From NCBI GenBank assembly GCA_017466375.1, contig JAFTUH010000010.1:1-41155 (forward strand): a DNA stretch of 41,155 bases, given 5' to 3'. This document shows, piece by piece, positions 16,119-24,425 of the stretch (within the stretch, counting starts at the first letter, position 1; each line of letters begins with the position of its first letter). Made by a program: the position numbers and the translations under genes. The DNA is from Clostridia bacterium (GTDB lineage: Bacteria > Bacillota > Clostridia > Oscillospirales > CAG-272). The notes under the pieces are model-generated. The model had not been told where the DNA came from and searched no databases. It saw only the letters and a program-made list of their open reading frames with translations.

Positions 16119-17555
16119 TTATTCTTCCGTGCCGCTGCTTTCGGGCTTTGCGGTATCTTTTCCGCGCATCCGTTTGAAGGTGGGCGAGAAGAAGAAGGCG
16201 ATTCCCATGAACACAGCGAAGATAATCAGATAGAAGAGAACGGGGAAGGAGAACGTGCCGTTTGCCTTGGCGGTGTTGTACGGGGTGATGCCGTGCGCGT
16301 ATACGGCGGCGAACACCATGAAAGCACAGGCAATCGATGCGAAGGACGGCAGAACGAACCGTTTGAATACGCCGAGCTCCTTTTCCTTGATCATCCACAT
16401 GATGAACATCGGGATATACATCGCATAGATCGTGACGATCGGAAGCTCGGAGGAGTCAAAGTTGAACAGACCGAACCAGCCGCCGTCTGCGAGATTTGCG
16501 CCGTAGAAGTAGAGCAGCCATGCCGCACTGATGAAGAGACCCCATACGGAGGAGTTGGTCGCCATGTTGCTCGTTTTGTCGATCTGTGCGAACATATGCG
16601 GCTTCGGACCTTCGCCGCGGGCAGCGAGTGCGTACATGCCGCGCGTTACGCCGACCATCAGTCCGTTCAGCGTGCCGAGGCAGGAGATCACGATGCAGAT
16701 ATTCAGAAGCGTACCGCCGACGGTGCCGAAGATGTTCGAGAATGCTGTGGTCGCGCCCTCTTTGATGAGTACCTCATTCGTGGCACCGCCCGCTACGCCG
16801 ATGTAGTACAGAATGTACGCGGCGACAACGATCAGTGAACCGAAGATCAGAGCCAGCGGCAGATTCTTTTTCGGATTCTTCAGCTCGGCGTTGATGGAGG
16901 TGGCAACGATCCATCCCTCATAGGCAAAGACGGTCGCGACAACGGCAGCAAAGAGTCCCCCGCTTGTGCCGCCGACAGCTTCGCTTACGACGGTGGTGAA
17001 GTTCTGCGAAAGCGTGCCGTTCATCAGTCCGACGATCGAGCCGACGATTGCCATCAGCGTGATCGGGATCAGCTTGATGACCGTAGCGCTGATCTGGAAC
17101 TTGCCCGCCAGCTTCGGGGAGAGGGCGTTGATCGCGTACGACATGATCAGGAAGAAGCCTGCCAGCAGCATGACCTCGGCGCTTGTCATCGTCCAGCCGA
17201 GGATGACACCGAAGTACCGTGCCGATACCCACGCGAGAACGGAGGTCATGCCCGGGTAGTACAGATTGACCATGAACCACGCGGTGTAGTAGGCGTACGT
17301 TTTGCCGCAGGTCGCCTCAGCATAGTCAACGATGCCGCTGACCTTCTCGTATTTGGTAGCCATCACGGCAAACTGTGCGGAGCAAATAATCATGATAAGA
17401 CCGGTGATTGCCCACGCGGCAATACCGAGCGGCATATTTCCGCCTGTGGCTGCAAGGACGTTCTGCGCCTTGAAGAAGACGCCCGATCCGATTACTGTGC
17501 CGACGACCATGCAGATCGCGGTAATCAGACCGTATTTACGGGTCAGTTTTTCCAT
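16119..17555 (-). CDS. APC-superfamily amino acid permease
   Basis: 478 residues, about 12 transmembrane helices, ATG 17553-17555 behind AAAGGAG. The first helix has the APC substrate/ion-binding break VVGTVIGSGVFF (residues 17-28). Helix 6 region FAYEGWIVATSINAELKNPKKNLPLAL is the typical APC consensus. This arrangement fits the L-amino acid transporter/serine-threonine exchanger-like group. The C terminus after about residue 455 is charged and cytoplasmic (KRMRGKDTAKPESSGTEE). Monocistronic with its own promoter. The substrate amino acid is not defined by sequence alone. Confidence 0.92.
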   Translation of the reverse strand: MEKLTRKYGLITAICMVVGTVIGSGVFFKAQNVLAATGGNMPLGIAAWAITGLIMIICSAQFAVMATKYEKVSGIVDYAEATCGKTYAYYTAWFMVNLYYPGMTSVLAWVSARYFGVILGWTMTSAEVMLLAGFFLIMSYAINALSPKLAGKFQISATVIKLIPITLMAIVGSIVGLMNGTLSQNFTTVVSEAVGGTSGGLFAAVVATVFAYEGWIVATSINAELKNPKKNLPLALIFGSLIVVAAYILYYIGVAGGATNEVLIKEGATTAFSNIFGTVGGTLLNICIVISCLGTLNGLMVGVTRGMYALAARGEGPKPHMFAQIDKTSNMATNSSVWGLFISAAWLLYFYGANLADGGWFGLFNFDSSELPIVTIYAMYIPMFIMWMIKEKELGVFKRFVLPSFASIACAFMVFAAVYAHGITPYNTAKANGTFSFPVLFYLIIFAVFMGIAFFFSPTFKRMRGKDTAKPESSGTEE

Positions 17556-17607
17556 AGTTTGTCTCCTTTTGGTTTTATATGAGTGCTGTTTTTTAGGGGT
17601 TATTTAT

Positions 17608-17635
17608 ATTCTACCACAAAAAGTGGAAAAGTCAA
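17608..17635 (-). promoter_or_regulatory. Promoter of the amino acid permease gene
   Basis: Minus strand TTGACT (17630-17635), 16-bp spacer, TAGAAT (17608-17613). The spacer holds the palindrome CCACTTTTTGTGG, a possible operator. Confidence 0.65.
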
Positions 17636-17757
17636 CTCTATTTTTGTAGAAATCGACCACAAAAGACCATCTGAAGCAAAAAAATTTGGTTTTTCTTGCC
17701 CTGTGCATTCTCCGAAAGAAGGAATATAAAAAAATATGAAAAAATATGCAAAAAATC

Positions 17758-17786
17758 TTGCGCTCCCCCGCAGGATGTGGTATAAT
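17758..17786 (+). promoter_or_regulatory. Promoter of the PutP-type symporter gene
   Basis: TTGCGC (17758-17763), 17-bp spacer, TATAAT (17781-17786). Confidence 0.7.
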
Positions 17787-17841
17787 AGAACAAATACCCA
17801 ACGCAAAGATTGCGATTTTTTATATTTACGGAGGTTTTCGC

Positions 17842-19407
17842 ATGAACGGAAACACGCTGCAAATTCTGATCGCCATGGTCGTCTACATGGCAGCCGTCAT
17901 TCTGATCGGCGTATTTTATGCAAAACGGGCGAATAAAAGCTCGGATGAGTACTACCTCGGCGGCCGCTCTCTCGGTCCGTGGGTCACGGCGATGAGCGCG
18001 GAGGCGTCCGATATGAGCGGATGGCTGCTCATGGGACTGCCGGGCGTTGCGTACTGGTGCGGTCTTGCCGATGCCGCATGGACTGCCATCGGTCTTGCCG
18101 TCGGTACATATCTCAACTGGCTGATCGTGTCCAAGCGCCTGCGCCGCTACAGCGTCCGCGCCAACAACTCGATCACGCTGCCGGATTTCTTCTCCAACCG
18201 ATTCCGCGAGAAGAAGCCGGTCATCATGCTCATCTCTGCCGCGTTCATTCTGATTTTCTTCACAGTGTACGCATCCAGCTGCCTTGTAACGTGCGGTAAG
18301 CTGTTCTCCACGCTGTTCGGTCTGCCGTATGTCTGGATGATGATTATCGGTGCGGTATTCGTGCTTATTTACACGCTCCTCGGCGGCTTCCTTGCCGAGA
18401 GTGCATCCGACTTCATGCAGGCGATCGTTATGATCGTGGCGCTTTCCGTCATTGTGGTTATCAGTACGGTCAAGGCGGGCGGCATCGGCGCCGTTATCGA
18501 TAACGCGCAGTCGATCCCCGGCTTCCTTGAGTTCTTCGGACTTGCAACGCCTGCCGTGCAGGATGGCGTACAGCTTGTCGAGGCAGGCAAGCCTGTGTTC
18601 GGCAATGCGGCTCCGTACGGTGCACTTTCCGTCGCATCCATGATGGCGTGGGGCCTCGGCTACTTCGGTATGCCGCAGGTTCTCCTCCGCTTCATGGCAA
18701 TCCGCAAAGAGGACGAGCTGAAGCGCTCCCGCCGCATCGCGAGGGTCTGGGTCGTTATCTCCCTCGCTGTTGCCGTATTCATCGGTCTCGTCGGACGTCA
18801 GCTCTTCCCGATTGAGCACCTTACGAAGTCCTCCGCGGAGAGCATCTTCATCACGCTTTCCACGAGCTTCCTGCCGCCGCTTCTTGCCGGCTTTGTCATG
18901 GCAGGTATCCTCGCCGCTACGATCAGCTCCTCCGACTCCTATCTGCTCATCGCCGCATCCGCCCTCGCGAAAAATATCTTCCAGGGCGTTGCGCACAAGA
19001 AAGCAACCGATAAGCAGGTCATGCTCGTTTCCCGTATCACGCTTGTGGTGCTCACTCTCATCGGTGTGCTGATCGCGCTGGATGAAAACAGCGTCATCTT
19101 CCAGATCGTGTCCTTCGCATGGGCAGGCTTCGGTGCGACGTTCGGTCCGATCATGCTCTTCTCTCTGTTCTGGAAGCGTACGACGAGAGCCGGTGCGATT
19201 GCCGGTATGGTCGGCGGCGGTGCGATGGTCTTCATCTGGAAGCTGGGCATTGCCAATCTCGGCGGCGTATTCGCCATCTACGAGCTGCTTCCCGCATTCA
19301 TCTTCTCCGCGATCTGCATCGTGGTCGTCTCCCTTCTTACCAAGGCTCCGTCGAAGGAGATCGAGGAGGATTTCGAGGCAGTCCGTGCAGGTAATACCGA
19401 AGCATAA
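17842..19407 (+). CDS. putP: Sodium/proline symporter (SSS family)
   Basis: 521 residues from ATG 17842 behind ACGGAGG; an upstream in-frame ATG would put the start before the -10 box and is rejected. About 13 transmembrane helices. PutP hallmarks: YYLGGRSLGPWVTAMSAEAS in helix 2 with the conserved Ser/Asp residues that bind Na+, DMSGWLLMGLPG, a helix-6 region TLLGGFLAESASDFMQA, GYFGMPQVLLRFMA, and AGILAATISSSDSYLLIAAS with the Ser-Ser Na+ site in helix 9. It imports proline with sodium for nutrition or osmoprotection. Monocistronic. Specificity for proline is strongly suggested but related SSS substrates cannot be excluded. Confidence 0.9.
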   Translation: MNGNTLQILIAMVVYMAAVILIGVFYAKRANKSSDEYYLGGRSLGPWVTAMSAEASDMSGWLLMGLPGVAYWCGLADAAWTAIGLAVGTYLNWLIVSKRLRRYSVRANNSITLPDFFSNRFREKKPVIMLISAAFILIFFTVYASSCLVTCGKLFSTLFGLPYVWMMIIGAVFVLIYTLLGGFLAESASDFMQAIVMIVALSVIVVISTVKAGGIGAVIDNAQSIPGFLEFFGLATPAVQDGVQLVEAGKPVFGNAAPYGALSVASMMAWGLGYFGMPQVLLRFMAIRKEDELKRSRRIARVWVVISLAVAVFIGLVGRQLFPIEHLTKSSAESIFITLSTSFLPPLLAGFVMAGILAATISSSDSYLLIAASALAKNIFQGVAHKKATDKQVMLVSRITLVVLTLIGVLIALDENSVIFQIVSFAWAGFGATFGPIMLFSLFWKRTTRAGAIAGMVGGGAMVFIWKLGIANLGGVFAIYELLPAFIFSAICIVVVSLLTKAPSKEIEEDFEAVRAGNTEA

Positions 19408-19416
19408 AATTCACCG

Positions 19417-19449
19417 AAAAACAGCCGTTTCAAAGCGGCTGTTTTTTTA
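19417..19449 (+). terminator. Terminator after putP-type gene
   Basis: AAAAACAGCCG (19417-19427) / CGGCTGTTTTT (19436-19446) with 8-base loop, followed by more T. Confidence 0.92.
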
Positions 19450-19479
19450 CGGAATCGGCTCATAAATTCCGCATTTGTA

Positions 19480-19508
19480 TTGACATACTCTCAGCTTTTT
19501 AATATATT
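19480..19508 (+). promoter_or_regulatory. Promoter of the amidohydrolase/PHP operon
   Basis: TTGACA (19480-19485), 17-bp spacer, TATATT (19503-19508). A second TATAAT-like sequence lies nearer the gene (ACTATAATATG, about 19519-19529). Confidence 0.7.
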
Positions 19509-19550
19509 TCTTATGAAGACTATAATATGCCTTGCTGAAAGGAGATTCTT

Positions 19551-20468
19551 ATGAAAATTTTTGATGCACATATGCACCTGAACGGCGGTCAGACGCCGGA
19601 TCCGAAGGAGCTTCTTAAGAAATTCGAGGAAGTGGACGTCATCGGTGCGTGCCTTTTTTCCATCGATCCCGAGGATCCTTCATTCACCTTCAAGGAGAGA
19701 ATGGATAACCTTTTCAAGTGGACGGACGGCTACGAAGGGATTCTTTACCCTGTTGCATGGATCCATCCGTTTGAGGATGACGTTTTGAACAAGGTGCGCG
19801 AGGCAGCCAAGCGCGGTGTCGCGGCGTTTAAGTTTATCCCCGATGTATATCACGTGAATGACGAGCAGCCGACAAAGGTCTTCCGCCTGATCGAGGAGCT
19901 GGGGCTTCCGATCTTCTTCCACACGGGCATGTGTTACGACTTCCACGAATCCGCGCAGTTCTGCAATCCCGTCGATTGGGAATGCTTCGTCAAATACAGA
20001 AACATTCGCGTTTCTATTGCGCACGCAGGCTTCCCGTGGTGCGATGAGGCGCTCCACCTCTTCAGCAAGTACTACTACAACGGCAGAAAGCTTCAGAGAG
20101 CTGTCGCGGGTACGGAGACGACGTACCTGGGCTATCCGTGGATTAAGGAGCACATGATCACAAACGAGAACGGCGAGCCCGATTACGTCATGCCCGAGCT
20201 CTATCTTGATACGACGCCCGGTCCGTCCGGCACGTTCCGCGAAGCATTGTTCAAAAATTTGATCTCGTGGTGCCCGAACAACCGCCGTGTCTTCTACGGT
20301 TCCGATCAGTATGCGGACAATTATCAGCTCAAATATGTTAAGCCCGCTCTGCAGAGAGAAAGAGATCTCATGAAGCGTCTGGAGGTTCCCGCCAATATGG
20401 TGGAGGATATGTTCCAAAACAACATCAAGCGCTTCCTCGGTCTTGTGCCGCGCATTTCCGATATCTGA
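19551..20468 (+). CDS. Amidohydrolase-2 family metal-dependent hydrolase
   Basis: 305 residues, ATG 19551 with AAAGGAG. A TIM-barrel hydrolase of the amidohydrolase superfamily: strand 1 metal site FDAHMHL (His7, His9), a Lys/Phe stretch AAFKFIPDVYHV, a metal His in FFHTGMCYDFHESA, VSIAHAGFPW, and the catalytic Asp in VFYGSDQY at strand 8. The family includes decarboxylases and lactone/amide hydrolases such as the LigW/ACMSD type; no signal peptide, so cytoplasmic. It is followed 10 bp later by the PHP fusion gene in a two-gene unit. Both are predicted metal-dependent hydrolases. The substrate is unknown. Confidence 0.87.
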   Translation: MKIFDAHMHLNGGQTPDPKELLKKFEEVDVIGACLFSIDPEDPSFTFKERMDNLFKWTDGYEGILYPVAWIHPFEDDVLNKVREAAKRGVAAFKFIPDVYHVNDEQPTKVFRLIEELGLPIFFHTGMCYDFHESAQFCNPVDWECFVKYRNIRVSIAHAGFPWCDEALHLFSKYYYNGRKLQRAVAGTETTYLGYPWIKEHMITNENGEPDYVMPELYLDTTPGPSGTFREALFKNLISWCPNNRRVFYGSDQYADNYQLKYVKPALQRERDLMKRLEVPANMVEDMFQNNIKRFLGLVPRISDI

Positions 20469-20478
20469 GGAGGGCGCG

Positions 20479-21474
20479 GTGCCAAAAGTAAAAATCACTG
20501 CCGTCAGAGCGGCAGATTATACGGATCTGCAGTCGAAATACGAGAATCCGATCGAGCATACGTGCGATGTGCGCGTCGGGGATTCGTGGATTTCGGACGG
20601 CATCAATAAACCGGACGGACTGTGCGATTCCGCGTGGGATTCCATGAAGGATTTTGTTCGCGAGCTCGGAGCGGGCGGCGGCAATTTCTATGACGGATGG
20701 ATGCAGAATCCGCGCAGTGCGATGATCTCGTGCAATGACGGCTTTCGTCCGGTCAGCTTTCTTCTTGAAGCGATGGCGGACGAGGCGGATTTTCCGTATC
20801 TGTATGAGACGCACTGCCACACGCTCCCCGTCAGCAAATGCGCCAAGGTGTCCGCGGAGGATGCGGTGCGTTTTTATAAAAATCTCGGTTACGCGGGCGT
20901 GTTCATCACGAATCACTTCATCGACAGTTATCAGGATGTGGATCCGTCGCTCTCGTATGCGGAGAAACTGAGGTACTTCTTCTCCGGAGTTGAGGAGGCG
21001 AAGCGCGTCGGTGACGAGATCGGCATCGACGTCTTTCCCGGCTTGGAGATGGGGTACGGCGGTACGCATTTCCTCGTCTACGGACTCGGTGAGACGTGGT
21101 TTCTCGCCCATCCGGAGGTAATGGATCTGCCGATGAGCCGCCGCTTGCAGTTCCTCATGGACAGCGGCGCACTTGTCATCCAGGCACACCCGTGCCGCGA
21201 ATCCAACGGCATCGATCATATCCGCCTCTTTCCGCGAAGGATTCACGGTGCGGAGATCTATAACGCCAACCGTACCGATTTCGAAAATGCGATGGCGGAG
21301 GCGTATGTGAAGAATTATGCACGGATCCCGTTCGCCGGGTCGGATAATCACTATGGCTCCAATCAGAAAAAGCTCGGCGGAATGCGCCTTGCCAAGCCGA
21401 TTCGGGATGTGCAGAATTTTATCCGCGCGGTGAAAGCAGGGGAGGCGCTCCCGTTTCGGCGGATCCTCGAATAA
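20479..21474 (+). CDS. TIGR04076-like domain fused to PHP-domain metallohydrolase
   Basis: 331 residues from GTG 20479, which has GAGGAGGG just upstream; an upstream ATG at 20443 would overlap the preceding gene without a ribosome-binding site. Residues 1-95 look like the TIGR04076 family (CDVRVGDSWISDG, KPDGLCDSAWDSM, SCNDGFRPVSFLLEAM). The rest (about 105-331) is a PHP domain with metal motifs ETHCHTLPVSKC, ITNHF, FPGLEMGYGGTHFLVYG, IQAHPCRES and FAGSDNHY. PHP proteins hydrolyse phosphoesters using a trinuclear metal site. The N-terminal domain has unknown function; it is usually a stand-alone small protein, so the fusion hints at a shared substrate. Confidence 0.85.
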   Translation: MPKVKITAVRAADYTDLQSKYENPIEHTCDVRVGDSWISDGINKPDGLCDSAWDSMKDFVRELGAGGGNFYDGWMQNPRSAMISCNDGFRPVSFLLEAMADEADFPYLYETHCHTLPVSKCAKVSAEDAVRFYKNLGYAGVFITNHFIDSYQDVDPSLSYAEKLRYFFSGVEEAKRVGDEIGIDVFPGLEMGYGGTHFLVYGLGETWFLAHPEVMDLPMSRRLQFLMDSGALVIQAHPCRESNGIDHIRLFPRRIHGAEIYNANRTDFENAMAEAYVKNYARIPFAGSDNHYGSNQKKLGGMRLAKPIRDVQNFIRAVKAGEALPFRRILE

Positions 21475-21484
21475 TCCGAATGAT

Positions 21485-21517
21485 AAGGAGATGACGTTTC
21501 ATCGTCATCTCCTTTTT
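21485..21517 (+). terminator. Terminator of the amidohydrolase/PHP operon
   Basis: AAGGAGATGACG / CGTCATCTCCTT with loop TTTCAT, followed by TTT; 10 bp after the stop codon. Confidence 0.92.
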
Positions 21518-21550
21518 GCGGAAATATTTCCGGAAACTTTTCAAAACCTC

Positions 21551-21579
21551 TTGACTTTACTGCGGTGAAGTGCTAAAAT
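21551..21579 (+). promoter_or_regulatory. Promoter of the T-box-controlled symporter gene
   Basis: TTGACT (21551-21556), 17-bp spacer, TAAAAT (21574-21579); the T-box leader begins about 10 bp downstream. Confidence 0.78.
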
Positions 21580-21590
21580 ATGTACATAAA

Positions 21591-21866
21591 TGCGTTTGAA
21601 CAGGAATAAGTACGTTTGGACGGAGCCTTCAGAGAGTTGTCGGCAGGTGCGAGACAATAGGAAAGTCCGAACGGAATACCTCCTGCAAGCAGTGCACCGA
21701 ACAAAACGGACGTTTTCAGTAGGCTGCAACGGGCGTTCCCGTCACAGAACCGGAGTGTTGGCAGACACTCTCCAAGGCCGCGATCGTGAGAGAACGGCAA
21801 ACTGAGGTGGTACCACGGGTTTAACTCGTCCTCTGTATTCTATCGGAATACGGAGGACGTTTTTGT
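21591..21866 (+). promoter_or_regulatory. T-box riboswitch with apparent UAC (Tyr) specifier
   Basis: The T-box core AACTGAGGTGGTACCACGGG (about 21800-21819) is followed by the terminator GTCCTCTGTATTC / GAATACGGAGGAC (21829-21857) with a T run. Stem I has CAGGA (about 21601-21605) pairing with TCCTG (21681-21685) and GTTTGGAC pairing with GTCCGAAC above it. The 3' side of the internal loop between them is GGAATACC, so the specifier is most simply TAC at 21677-21679 (tyrosine). Loop E-type AGTA and AGAGAG/GGTGCGAG distal-loop motifs are present. Uncharged tRNA-Tyr would stabilise the antiterminator and switch on the downstream transporter. Confidence 0.93.
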
Positions 21867-21899
21867 TCCTCCGCAGTCCAAATTCAAGGAGGAAAACTC

Positions 21900-23441
21900 A
21901 TGACAGACGCACAACTCTACACCATTATTGCGCTTTGCGTGTACGCAGGGACATTGGCACTCATCGGCTGCATCAGCAGCGGAAAGACAAAGACGCTTGA
22001 CGGATTCCTTATCGGAGGACGGAATATCGGCGCGTGGGTGACCGCGTTTGCATACGGTACGACGTATTTTTCCGCCGTCGTGTTCGTAGGCTATGCCGGT
22101 CAGCACGGCTGGAATATCGGTCTCGGCGCGATCTGGATTGGTATCGGCAACGCCGTTTTGGGCTGTCTGCTTTCGTGGATTCTGTTTGCAAACCGTACCA
22201 GAAAAATGACCAAAAAGCTGCAGGCGAAAACAATGTCCGAGTATTTCGAGAAGAGATATAATTCGACGGGCATGAAAATTATGGCGGCGATCATCATTTT
22301 CGTGTTCCTTGTTCCGTATTCTGCGGCAGTGTATAAGGGACTCGGCTCGCTGTTCAGCGCAGTCTTCCCCGGCGTGGAAACGTGGGTATGGATGCTCATC
22401 ATTGCCTGCCTGACCGCGATCTATCTGGTCATTGGCGGTTATGTTGCAACCGTGTATTCGGATCTTGTGCAGGGCATTGTCATGCTCGTCGGCGTCGTTT
22501 GCCTGGTAGCGGCGGTGCTCTCGCATGAAAATGTCGGCGGTCTTGGCGGTCTCATCGAGAATCTCGGCAAGGTTGTCGAATCTGACGGCACATCGCTCGG
22601 AGAGCAGCTTACCAGCATTTTCGGCGGCTCCTCTTTCAGCTTCCTCTGCTTCAATATTATGCTTACCAGCTTCGGTACGTGGGGACTTCCGCAGATGATC
22701 GGCAAGTTCTACGCGATCAAAGATACCGCGGCAATCAAACGCGGTACGGTCATCTCCACGATTTTCTGTGCCGTGATCGGCTGCGGCGCGTATCTCATCG
22801 GCTCCACGTCCCGTCTGATCCTTGAGAATCAGCTCCCCGCAGGCGGCGTTGACTCCATTATCCCCGAGCTTCTGCTGAAAGTGCTCGGCGGCGGCACGGC
22901 AGGTCTGATTCTGCTTGCGGTCATTATGATCCTGCTTTTGTCCGCGTCGATGTCTACGCTCTCCTCTGTCGTTCTTACCTCCGCATCCGCGGTGGCAGTC
23001 GATTTGATTCCTACCATCCGAAAGAAGCAGATGAAGCCCGAGTCGCAGATGCTTCTCACCAGACTTCTGTGCCTCGCGTTCGTTGCCTGCTCGTTCATTT
23101 TCGCCACGCAGAATATTCCGATTATCGTAAGTCTGATGTCGTTCTCGTGGGGCGTCGTTTCCGGCTGCTTCATCGGTCCGTACATTTGGGGTCTGTTCTC
23201 CAAAAAGATCACGAAAATCGGTGCGTATGCCGGTATGATTGCCGGTTTCCTCACCGTTGGCGGTGCAACGCTTGTAATCACGCTGACGGACAGCTTCAAG
23301 GCTGCCGCGGCGCACTCTCCCGAGATGGGCGTTGCCGCTATGGCGATCTCCCTGATCGTCGTGCCCGTCGTGAGCGCGCTCACCAAAAACAAGGACAAGG
23401 AAAGAGTAGACGAGATCTTCTCGTGCTATTCCGAAGAATAA
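21900..23441 (+). CDS. Sodium:solute symporter (SSS family), T-box controlled
   Basis: 513 residues, ATG 21900 behind AGGAGGAAAACTC. About 13 transmembrane helices of the SSS fold: helix 2 FLIGGRNIGAWVTAFAYGTTY, helix 3 FVGYAGQHGWNIGLGAIWIG, IYLVIGGYVATVYSDLVQG, FGTWGLPQMIGKFYAI, and the Na+-site Ser residues in ILLLSASMSTLSSVVLTSAS. It is a diverged paralogue of the PutP-like protein at 17842-19407. Control by a T-box whose specifier reads UAC argues for import of tyrosine or an aromatic amino acid/precursor. Regulation is read from sequence; the substrate is inferred from it. Confidence 0.9.
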   Translation: MTDAQLYTIIALCVYAGTLALIGCISSGKTKTLDGFLIGGRNIGAWVTAFAYGTTYFSAVVFVGYAGQHGWNIGLGAIWIGIGNAVLGCLLSWILFANRTRKMTKKLQAKTMSEYFEKRYNSTGMKIMAAIIIFVFLVPYSAAVYKGLGSLFSAVFPGVETWVWMLIIACLTAIYLVIGGYVATVYSDLVQGIVMLVGVVCLVAAVLSHENVGGLGGLIENLGKVVESDGTSLGEQLTSIFGGSSFSFLCFNIMLTSFGTWGLPQMIGKFYAIKDTAAIKRGTVISTIFCAVIGCGAYLIGSTSRLILENQLPAGGVDSIIPELLLKVLGGGTAGLILLAVIMILLLSASMSTLSSVVLTSASAVAVDLIPTIRKKQMKPESQMLLTRLLCLAFVACSFIFATQNIPIIVSLMSFSWGVVSGCFIGPYIWGLFSKKITKIGAYAGMIAGFLTVGGATLVITLTDSFKAAAAHSPEMGVAAMAISLIVVPVVSALTKNKDKERVDEIFSCYSEE

Positions 23442-23450
23442 AATACAACG

Positions 23451-23483
23451 AAAAATCCCACCGGCTGTGTCGGTGGGATTTTT
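23451..23483. terminator. Bidirectional terminator between symporter and glpP
   Basis: AAAAATCCCACCG / CGGTGGGATTTTT, loop GCTGTGT. It serves the symporter gene (+) and the glp operon (-). Confidence 0.93.
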
Positions 23484-23515
23484 GTGAGTCAGCGGATTCG
23501 TGCAGCGTTTTGCGT

Positions 23516-24073
23516 TTACGAATCCCACAGCGTTTCGTTCGTGGTCGAAACGGCGATGGCACCTGCGGAGAGCGCCGATACAATGTCCGTTTTATCCGCA
23601 AGGAGTCCGCCTGCAATAATTGGAGAGGGGGAGGTGGGGACGATCCGACGGATGATGTTCGGCATGACGCCGGGCAGGATTTCCAGCGCGTCGGGAACGA
23701 CCTGTTCAAACGCGTGGGAAAGGTTGTCCAGTGCCATGGAATCAATGAGGAAAATGCGAAGCACGGTAAAGAGTCCGAGCTCCTTGGCGCGGCGGATCAG
23801 CGGCGGCTTCGTAGAGATGATACCGTCCGCTTTCGTTGTGCGGGCGATAAAATCCACGGCAACTTCGCGTGCGCCGAGACCGCTGATAAGATCGAGGTGC
23901 ACGATGGCGCGTTTTCCGGCACGGTGCACGCATTCGGTCAGCTCGGCAATGCTTAAAATATCGCCGAACAGCAAAAAAACCACGCCGCTGTCTGTTTCAA
24001 GTGCCCGTTCGAGCTGCTGACGGTTCTTCACGGCGGGAAGAATCGGGCAGTCGGTTATCTGTTGAATATCCAT
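23516..24073 (-). CDS. glpP: Glycerol-3-phosphate responsive antiterminator
   Basis: 185 residues, ATG 24071-24073. GlpP family: CPILPAVKNRQQLERAL, VVFLLFGDILSIAEL, AIVHLDLISGLGAREVAVDFI, ADGIISTKPPLIRRAKELGL, LRIFLIDSMAL, ALEILPGVMPNIIRRI and the C-terminal PIIAGGLLADKTDIVSAL-SAGAIAVSTT. GlpP is a TIM-barrel RNA-binding protein that, with glycerol-3-phosphate, prevents termination in leaders of glp genes. It is the last gene of the operon glpA-oxidoreductase-DUF1667-glpP, whose own leader has a terminator hairpin at 27134-27182; this suggests positive autoregulation. Confidence 0.95.
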   Translation of the reverse strand: MDIQQITDCPILPAVKNRQQLERALETDSGVVFLLFGDILSIAELTECVHRAGKRAIVHLDLISGLGAREVAVDFIARTTKADGIISTKPPLIRRAKELGLFTVLRIFLIDSMALDNLSHAFEQVVPDALEILPGVMPNIIRRIVPTSPSPIIAGGLLADKTDIVSALSAGAIAVSTTNETLWDS

Positions 24074-24080
24074 ATTAACC

Positions 24081-24425
24081 TCACATATCGCGCGTCGCCG
24101 TCAGATCAGCGCCGCTTCCTGCTATATTTTTGACGATCACGTCCCCGATGCGGATCGGCGCGTGTACCGTAATGCGGTTCAGGATTGTCATAGCTTCCCG
24201 CAGAAGCTTTTTGGGGATCGGGCGGTTCGTCTTTACGGGGAGGCGGGGATGGCACGCGCCGACGATTTTCACCGTGGAGGTCAGCGTGCGGACGGGCGAG
24301 GTGATCTCCGCTTTTGCGTAGTCGATGCCCCGTTCGCAGCCGTTTCCCATGACAAGGAAATCCCGCGTTTCGTCAATCCGCAGACGGCATCCGCGCGGGC
24401 AAACGATACAGGTGAGCTCTTTCAC
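24081..24425 (-). CDS. DUF1667 domain protein, Cys-motif partner of glp oxidoreductases
   Basis: 114 residues. Start is GTG 24423-24425 with AGGAGG upstream, overlapping the preceding stop as GTGA. Cys motif CIVCPRGCRL near the N terminus and GNGCERGIDYAKAE just after it give four cysteines, probably binding an iron-sulfur cluster or zinc. The rest (TSPVRTLTSTVKIVG, RLPVKTNRPIPKKLL, DVIVKNIAGSGADLTATRDM) matches the DUF1667 family. This family is found next to GlpA-like dehydrogenase and FAD/NAD oxidoreductase genes and probably forms part of a three-subunit glycerol-3-phosphate dehydrogenase complex. The role is inferred from context. Confidence 0.92.
   Translation of the reverse strand: MKELTCIVCPRGCRLRIDETRDFLVMGNGCERGIDYAKAEITSPVRTLTSTVKIVGACHPRLPVKTNRPIPKKLLREAMTILNRITVHAPIRIGDVIVKNIAGSGADLTATRDM

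Noticed and set aside
17638..18996. 452-residue minus-strand ORF
   Set aside because: Shadow of the PutP symporter; His/Arg/Asp-rich, no domain, no start signal.
21840..23528. 562-residue minus-strand ORF
   Set aside because: Shadow of the T-box-controlled symporter; polar His/Asn/Arg-rich composition typical of an antisense frame, and it spans the T-box terminator.
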